Assembly (NCBI GenBank): GCA_020063545.1
Contig: JAGUUF010000122.1
Coordinates: forward strand, 1-8,564
Reading direction: 5' to 3'
Length of the DNA stretch: 8,564 bases
From: Cytophagales bacterium
Lineage (GTDB): Bacteria; Bacteroidota; Bacteroidia; Cytophagales; Cyclobacteriaceae
This document shows positions 6,731 to 8,564 of this stretch, one piece after another (positions within the stretch are counted from its first letter, which is position 1; every line of letters begins with the position of its first letter). A model generated the notes under the pieces. It had not been told where the DNA came from. It made no database searches and saw nothing but the letters and a program-made list of their open reading frames with translations. Made by a program: the position numbers and the translations under genes.

Positions 6731-6750
6731 TTCAAATTTGTTAATTTGAA
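6731..6750. promoter_or_regulatory. Perfect 8-bp inverted repeat; candidate operator of the toxin-antitoxin pair
   Basis: TTCAAATT (6731-6738) and AATTTGAA (6743-6750) are exact reverse complements around a TGTT spacer, a 20-bp site 16 nt before the antitoxin ATG and 11 nt after the ccmC stop. The site is AT-rich and has no T-run after it, so it makes a poor terminator. Toxin-antitoxin operons are commonly repressed by their own complex binding such palindromes, which makes an operator the best reading. TTAATTTG within it is one base off the TAnnTTTG -7 box. Confidence 0.5.
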
Positions 6751-6766
6751 GATTTATAAAGGCAGT

Positions 6767-6997
6767 ATGGAAAATTCAATAACGATACGGATAAAGGAGA
6801 AAAGTAAGTTTAATCGGTTTATGGCGCTGCTAAAAGACCTTGACTACATCGAAGTTCAAAAGGGGAATCGCAAGAAGAAGGTCAATCCGCCTAAACGAAC
6901 TCTTGAGAAATTAGACCTTTTTTCCTTAGCAGGACTATGGCGTAACCGGAATGTCACTGCCAGGGAAATCCGCAAACAAGCATGGCCAATTCGTTGA
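6767..6997 (+). CDS. Antitoxin of a type II PIN-domain toxin-antitoxin module (VapB-like)
   Basis: This small cytoplasmic protein of 76 residues would bind and neutralise the PIN-domain ribonuclease encoded just downstream. The N-terminal part, SITIRIKEKSKFNRFMALLK (4-23) with DLDYIEVQ (24-31), is a short basic alpha/beta region. The C-terminal part, LFSLAGLWRNRNVTAREIRK (51-70) ending in QAW, has the pattern (F-x-LAGLW-x-R-x-(V/I)-x-x-x-x-IR-x-x-AW) that I recognise from antitoxins paired with PIN toxins in Bacteroidota and cyanobacteria; that tail normally wraps the toxin. The gene overlaps the toxin by 16 nt in another frame, the usual translational coupling. An upstream in-frame TTG at 6746 would add seven residues, but it lies inside the inverted repeat, so I prefer the ATG at 6767. 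The N-terminal DNA-binding fold is not obvious; I see no clear AbrB, RHH or Phd signature. Confidence 0.78.
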   Translation: MENSITIRIKEKSKFNRFMALLKDLDYIEVQKGNRKKKVNPPKRTLEKLDLFSLAGLWRNRNVTAREIRKQAWPIR

Positions 6998-7377
6998 TTC
7001 TTTGTGATACAAATATTTTGATTGAGTTATTAAAGGGCAACCCGGTAATTGTATCCGGGTTGAGGGAAATTGGACAGCACCGCATTGTGATCAGTTCGGT
7101 TACTTTGGCGGAGGTAATGGTCGGGGCCTTAAATCGTACAGAGCTAAAGAAAATATTAAAAGCACTAAAAGCAATCCGTATTGTTCATGTAGATGAAGAT
7201 ATATCGGCAAAATCATTGGAGTTGCTTCAGGCTTATGGCCTTAGTCATAAGTTGGATATTCCGGATTCATTAATTGCCGCAACAGCCCTTACAAAAGGGC
7301 ACCAACTGCTAACTTTAAATGTTAAGGATTTTCGTTTTATTAAATCATTGCGCCTTTATTCACTTCCGGAAAAGTAG
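6982..7377 (+). CDS. PIN-domain ribonuclease toxin, VapC family
   Basis: This 131-residue protein is a complete PIN domain, the Mg-dependent RNase fold of VapC toxins, which typically cleave tRNA or rRNA. The acidic active-site set is intact: D9 in LCDTNILIELLKGN (7-20), E44 in SSVTLAEVMVGA (38-49), D92/D95 in KLDIPDSLIAATAL (90-103) and D116 in LLTLNVKDF (109-117). The length is typical and there is no frameshift, so the toxin should be functional. Its ATG lies inside the end of the antitoxin gene, and its TAG is only 7 nt before the ccmD start. Hand counts give about 30% GC at 7141-7200 and 38% at 7201-7260, against about 60% at 6601-6660 in ccmC, consistent with the pair having been acquired separately. 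The RNA target cannot be read from the sequence. Confidence 0.9.
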   Translation: MANSLILCDTNILIELLKGNPVIVSGLREIGQHRIVISSVTLAEVMVGALNRTELKKILKALKAIRIVHVDEDISAKSLELLQAYGLSHKLDIPDSLIAATALTKGHQLLTLNVKDFRFIKSLRLYSLPEK

Positions 7378-7384
7378 ATTAACC

Positions 7385-7597
7385 ATGAAACAGTTTATAT
7401 ACGTTGTATTCCTGCTTGTTGCAACAACCAGTAAAAGTTTGGCGCAGCCGCAACCCGAAATGGCCGACACGCTGCGGGCGGAGGGAAAGATTTATGTGGT
7501 GGTGGGGATAATCCTGATTGTGCTGGCGGGATTGTTCACATACCTGTTTTTGCTTGACAGAAAAGTAACCCGCATAGAAAAGGAGTTGGATAAGTAA
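7385..7597 (+). CDS. ccmD: Small membrane protein CcmD of cytochrome c maturation
   Basis: CcmD is a small membrane protein that holds the CcmABC complex to CcmE and helps release haem-loaded CcmE. This 70-residue version has a leader-like hydrophobic N-terminus, KQFIYVVFLLVATTSKSLAQ (2-21), a short polar stretch with MADTLRAEGK (26-35), one membrane helix IYVVVGIILIVLAGLFTYLF (36-55) and a charged tail LDRKVTRIEKELDK (57-70). The MADTLRAEGKIYVVV segment followed by a LDRK-x-x-x-(I/L)-E tail is how I remember Bacteroidota CcmD. The open frame reaches back to 7319 inside the toxin gene; I choose the ATG at 7385 because it opens the leader directly. Position between ccmC and ccmE is the standard gene order and supports the call. 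The leader might be cleaved or be a second helix. Confidence 0.83.
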   Translation: MKQFIYVVFLLVATTSKSLAQPQPEMADTLRAEGKIYVVVGIILIVLAGLFTYLFLLDRKVTRIEKELDK

Positions 7598-7618
7598 CAG
7601 GGTAAACCTGCTTTTAGG

Positions 7619-7626
7619 TAGCTTTG
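7619..7626 (+). promoter_or_regulatory. Candidate internal promoter (-7 box TAGCTTTG) for ccmE
   Basis: TAGCTTTG, an exact TAnnTTTG match, lies in the 58-nt gap between ccmD and ccmE, 29 nt before the ccmE ATG. With the following CAC it is identical to the box of the divergent polysaccharide operon. A -33 TTTG is not evident. If real, it would let ccmE and ccmF be expressed independently of ccmB-ccmC and of the toxin-antitoxin pair. Confidence 0.42.
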
Positions 7627-7655
7627 CACCGGTTTCTGTATAACCGAATAAGGGT

Positions 7656-8060
7656 ATGAAAAAATCGCACATTTTTATCATCGTCATCATAGCCGCAGCC
7701 GTGGCCATTATTTTATCCACGGCCGAGGATGCCAGCACGTACGTAACATTTTCGGAGGCGTATCAAATGGCGTCATCGGGTAACAACAAGCCCATCCATG
7801 TAGTAGGCGAACTGAAAAAAGATGCCGCGGGCAATGTGGAAGGAATTGAAACCGGGGCGGATAAAGTTTCGTTTTCGTTTATCATGATTGATGATAACGG
7901 GAAGGAACAGAAAGTTTACTACAACCAGCCCATGCCTCAGGATTTTACGCGCTCCGAAAAAGTGGTGGTGATCGGCAGGTACAGGGGCGAAAATTTCTAT
8001 GCCGAAAAGATCCTGCTCAAGTGCCCCTCCAAGTACCAGGAAAATACGGTTAATGTTTGA
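7656..8060 (+). CDS. ccmE: Periplasmic haem chaperone CcmE, cysteine (CxxxY) variant
   Basis: CcmE carries haem covalently across the periplasm from CcmC to CcmF. This protein has 134 residues: an uncleaved N-terminal anchor IFIIVIIAAAVAIILS (6-21), then an OB-fold beta-barrel domain with TYVTFSEAYQMA (28-39), KPIHVVGELKKD (45-56), VSFSFIMIDDNGKEQKVYYN (71-90) and KVVVIGRYRGENFYAEKILL (102-121). In E. coli the haem attaches to His130 in an HxxxY motif right after this last strand; here the same place reads KCPSKYQ, with C123 and Y127. There is no histidine nearby. CxxxY-type CcmE proteins are known from archaea and some bacteria. Gene order (ccmD before, ccmF after) confirms the identity. The start is the ATG at 7656, which opens the anchor directly. 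Confidence 0.92.
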   Translation: MKKSHIFIIVIIAAAVAIILSTAEDASTYVTFSEAYQMASSGNNKPIHVVGELKKDAAGNVEGIETGADKVSFSFIMIDDNGKEQKVYYNQPMPQDFTRSEKVVVIGRYRGENFYAEKILLKCPSKYQENTVNV

Positions 8061-8107
8061 AATGAGTTGATGCACCGATGCGTTAAGGTGCGCATGCGGA
8101 ATTGTAA

Positions 8108-8115
8108 TATCTTCG
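8108..8115 (+). promoter_or_regulatory. Weak candidate promoter (TATCTTCG) before ccmF
   Basis: TATCTTCG is one base from TAnnTTTG and lies 42 nt before the ccmF ATG in the 97-nt ccmE-ccmF gap, the longest gap inside the plus-strand cluster. The rest of the gap holds two alternative short hairpins (8072-8095) and a 7-base tandem repeat ACGGAGC (8125-8138). No terminator is recognisable. Confidence 0.22.
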
Positions 8116-8157
8116 CGCTGTAATACGGAGCACGGAGCATTTAAGTACAGTTAGAGC

Positions 8158-8564
8158 ATGCATTATTTCATCGGTAACCTGGGTCATTTTTTTGTCATCA
8201 CTTCATTTGTGGCAGCACTTGCCACGGCATTTTCATACTTCAACGCAGCTTCTTCAGCAGATTTAACCACAAAGAAGGGTTGGCTGATGAACGGGAGAGT
8301 AGGATTTTATGTCCATGCCGGTGCTGTGCTCGGCATTGTCATCAGTTTATTTCTGATTATTTACAACCATTACTTTGAATACCATTACGCATATAGCTAT
8401 TCCGATAAAAAATTACCGACCCACTACCTGTTCTCAACATTCTGGAACGGCCAGGAAGGAAGTTTCCTGCTGTGGATGTTCTGGCATGCGGTGCTGGGTA
8501 TTGTGCTGATTCATACCAACAAATTCTGGGAAGCCCCGGTAATGACGGTGTTTGCGGTTGTACA
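8158..8564 (+). CDS. ccmF: Haem lyase subunit CcmF (N-terminal part; cut off by the window)
   Basis: CcmF is the large membrane protein that takes haem from CcmE and attaches it to CXXCH motifs of apocytochromes. Only the first 135 codons are in the window; full CcmF proteins have many more membrane helices (usually 600-1000 residues or more). Visible features are a first helix, GNLGHFFVITSFVAALATAF (6-25), a second, GFYVHAGAVLGIVISLFLII (49-68), and the CcmF motif STFWNGQEGSFLLWMFWHA (93-111), which begins the third helix. The last is diagnostic of the CcmF/NrfE/CcsA haem-handling family. The start is secure: an in-frame TAG lies one codon before the ATG at 8158. The reading frame is open to the right edge. 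Confidence 0.92.
   Translation, partial: MHYFIGNLGHFFVITSFVAALATAFSYFNAASSADLTTKKGWLMNGRVGFYVHAGAVLGIVISLFLIIYNHYFEYHYAYSYSDKKLPTHYLFSTFWNGQEGSFLLWMFWHAVLGIVLIHTNKFWEAPVMTVFAVV

Noticed and set aside
7319..7384. Longer ccmD form starting at 7319 inside the toxin gene
   Set aside because: The added residues are translation of the toxin gene in another frame; the ATG at 7385 opens a regular hydrophobic leader.
7598..7616. CAGG/CCTG mini-hairpin followed by CTTTT after ccmD as a terminator
   Set aside because: A four-pair stem and four T residues are too weak, and the next ccm gene follows at once.
7379..8075. Minus-strand open frames of 119 and 100 codons across ccmD and ccmE
   Set aside because: Both lie opposite well-supported ccm genes, and their translations show no coherent protein features.
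1..8564. tRNA, rRNA, CRISPR array, insertion sequence or phage attachment site
   Set aside because: I looked for cloverleaf-like segments, regularly spaced repeats, transposase motifs and terminal repeats and found none.

Overview
The window looks like chromosomal DNA from a Bacteroidota bacterium, most likely of the order Cytophagales. The reasons are the style of the cytochrome c maturation proteins (a small CcmD with a leader-like N-terminus, a CcmE with cysteine in place of the haem-binding histidine), promoter-like TAnnTTTG boxes in the gaps between genes, little sign of Shine-Dalgarno sites, and a GC-rich hairpin repeat of a kind I recall from genomes of this group. The assignment rests on family recognition, not on a search.

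The left 5.25 kb is one tightly packed operon on the minus strand. In transcription order it reads: a UDP-glucuronate 4-epimerase-like protein (5252-4230), a TviB/WbpO-type UDP-N-acetylhexosamine 6-dehydrogenase (4228-2978), a GalE-type 4-epimerase (2975-1953), a DegT/DnrJ/EryC1 aminotransferase (1951-833) and a WecA/TagO-type undecaprenyl-phosphate sugar-1-phosphate transferase (784 to beyond the left edge). The first four are separated by only 1-2 nt; a 48-nt gap with a possible internal promoter precedes the last. Together they would supply nucleotide sugars, probably including a HexNAc uronic acid and an amino sugar, and load the first sugar onto the lipid carrier for a surface polysaccharide. 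No glycosyltransferase, flippase or polymerase is visible here.

An 89-nt divergent intergenic region (5253-5341) separates this operon from a plus-strand cytochrome c maturation (System I) cluster: ccmB (5342-6004), ccmC (6066-6719), ccmD (7385-7597), ccmE (7656-8060) and the start of ccmF (8158 to beyond the right edge). CcmB/C/D would move and present haem, CcmE would carry it, and CcmF would transfer it to apocytochrome. The ATPase gene ccmA is not next to ccmB in this window.

Two things interrupt the ccm cluster. A GC-rich palindromic repeat sits between ccmB and ccmC. A complete antitoxin/PIN-domain toxin pair (6767-7377) sits between ccmC and ccmD; it is clearly more AT-rich than its neighbours and is preceded by a perfect 8-bp inverted repeat that may be its operator. 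I find no rRNA, tRNA, CRISPR array or insertion sequence, and no gene-free stretch over 300 bases. I see no convincing wholly new system; the most unusual features are the CxxxY-type CcmE and the toxin-antitoxin pair inside the ccm operon.
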